Origin: Bacillota bacterium
Lineage (GTDB): Bacteria; Bacillota; Clostridia; Christensenellales; Aristaeellaceae
Length of the DNA stretch: 13,912 nt
NCBI GenBank assembly: GCA_023398575.1
Contig: JAEWSC010000013.1
Coordinates: 1 to 13,912 of the forward strand
Reading direction: 5' to 3'
Part shown: positions 13,845 through 13,912 of the stretch, piece after piece
Numbering within the stretch: the stretch's first letter is position 1
How the letters are laid out: each line of letters opens with the position of its first letter
Translations under genes and position numbers: made by a program
The notes under the pieces: model-generated
What the model was told of the DNA's origin: nothing
The model's input: only the letters and a program-made list of their open reading frames with translations
Database searches by the model: none

Positions 13845-13912
13845 TTAACAGGAATGCTCTTTGGTGTAGCGGACCAATTCGTCCACGGTTGTAAACGCAA
13901 GTCCGGTCACCG
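13845..13912 (-). CDS. C-terminal end of an unidentified gene (cut by window edge)
   Basis: The minus-strand frame entering from the right edge reads VTGLAFTTVDELVRYTKEH and ends with a TAA at 13845-13847. It lies 18 bases before the GH38 remnant's ATG and on the same strand, so the two probably formed one operon. Too little remains to name the product; a carbohydrate-metabolism function would fit the neighbour. Confidence 0.5.
   Translation of the reverse strand, partial: VTGLAFTTVDELVRYTKEHSC

Noticed and set aside
13658..13894. A 78-codon plus-strand frame at the right end
   Set aside because: It is antisense to the GH38 remnant and the preceding gene end, with no recognisable motif or ribosome binding site.
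1..13912. CRISPR array, tRNA/rRNA, insertion sequence or prophage
   Set aside because: No regularly spaced direct repeats, transposase-like frames, terminal repeats or RNA gene features were seen by reading both strands.

Overview
The window looks like a chromosomal segment of a low-to-mid GC Firmicute, most likely a clostridial-type anaerobe. The evidence is strong AGGAGG-type ribosome binding sites on almost every gene, a GerMN-domain lipoprotein, split (two-gene) CHR-family transporters, a YdaD/YhdF-like stress dehydrogenase, and intrinsic terminators with T-runs. No rRNA, tRNA, CRISPR array, transposase or phage gene is visible. The species is not identifiable from the sequence alone.

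Layout. (a) 1-847, minus strand: a short-chain dehydrogenase cut by the window's left edge. It is divergent from (b) 1006-2153: two half-size chromate-type (CHR) transporter genes overlapping by ATGA and closed by a terminator. (c) 2267-3370: a secreted lipoprotein with a C-terminal GerMN domain, followed by a hairpin. (d) 3527-5002, minus strand: a cytosolic GH29 alpha-L-fucosidase. (e) 5202-8323: a four-gene operon encoding a TetR-family regulator, an ABC ATPase and two related ABC-2 type permeases, ended by a strong terminator. (f) 8611-11948: the complete dTDP-L-rhamnose pathway in the order rmlA-rmlC-rmlB-rmlD, with a clear promoter, a structured leader and a terminator. (g) 12092-13108, minus strand: an AT-rich membrane acyltransferase. 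(h) 13181-13912: a decayed region with a 24-codon ORF, an unrecognised gene fragment, a frameshifted N-terminal remnant of a GH38 alpha-mannosidase, and the last codons of another gene.

How the genes fit together. The rml genes convert glucose-1-phosphate to dTDP-L-rhamnose for surface polysaccharide, and the acyltransferase could decorate such a glycan. The fucosidase and the broken alpha-mannosidase point to use of host or plant glycans. The TetR-ABC operon has the architecture of a self-regulated efflux system.

Most notable signals: the tetR gene has no ATG/GTG/TTG at its expected start, where an ATC sits at ideal distance from a good Shine-Dalgarno sequence. A 27-bp dyad that looks like its operator lies between its promoter and that site. 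A separate 20-bp near-perfect palindrome lies in the same fucosidase/tetR intergenic region. The rmlA leader can form a closed, possibly switchable RNA structure. The GH38 remnant is frameshifted and joined out of frame to unrelated coding sequence. I do not see clear evidence for a wholly new system; the best candidates are these regulatory elements.
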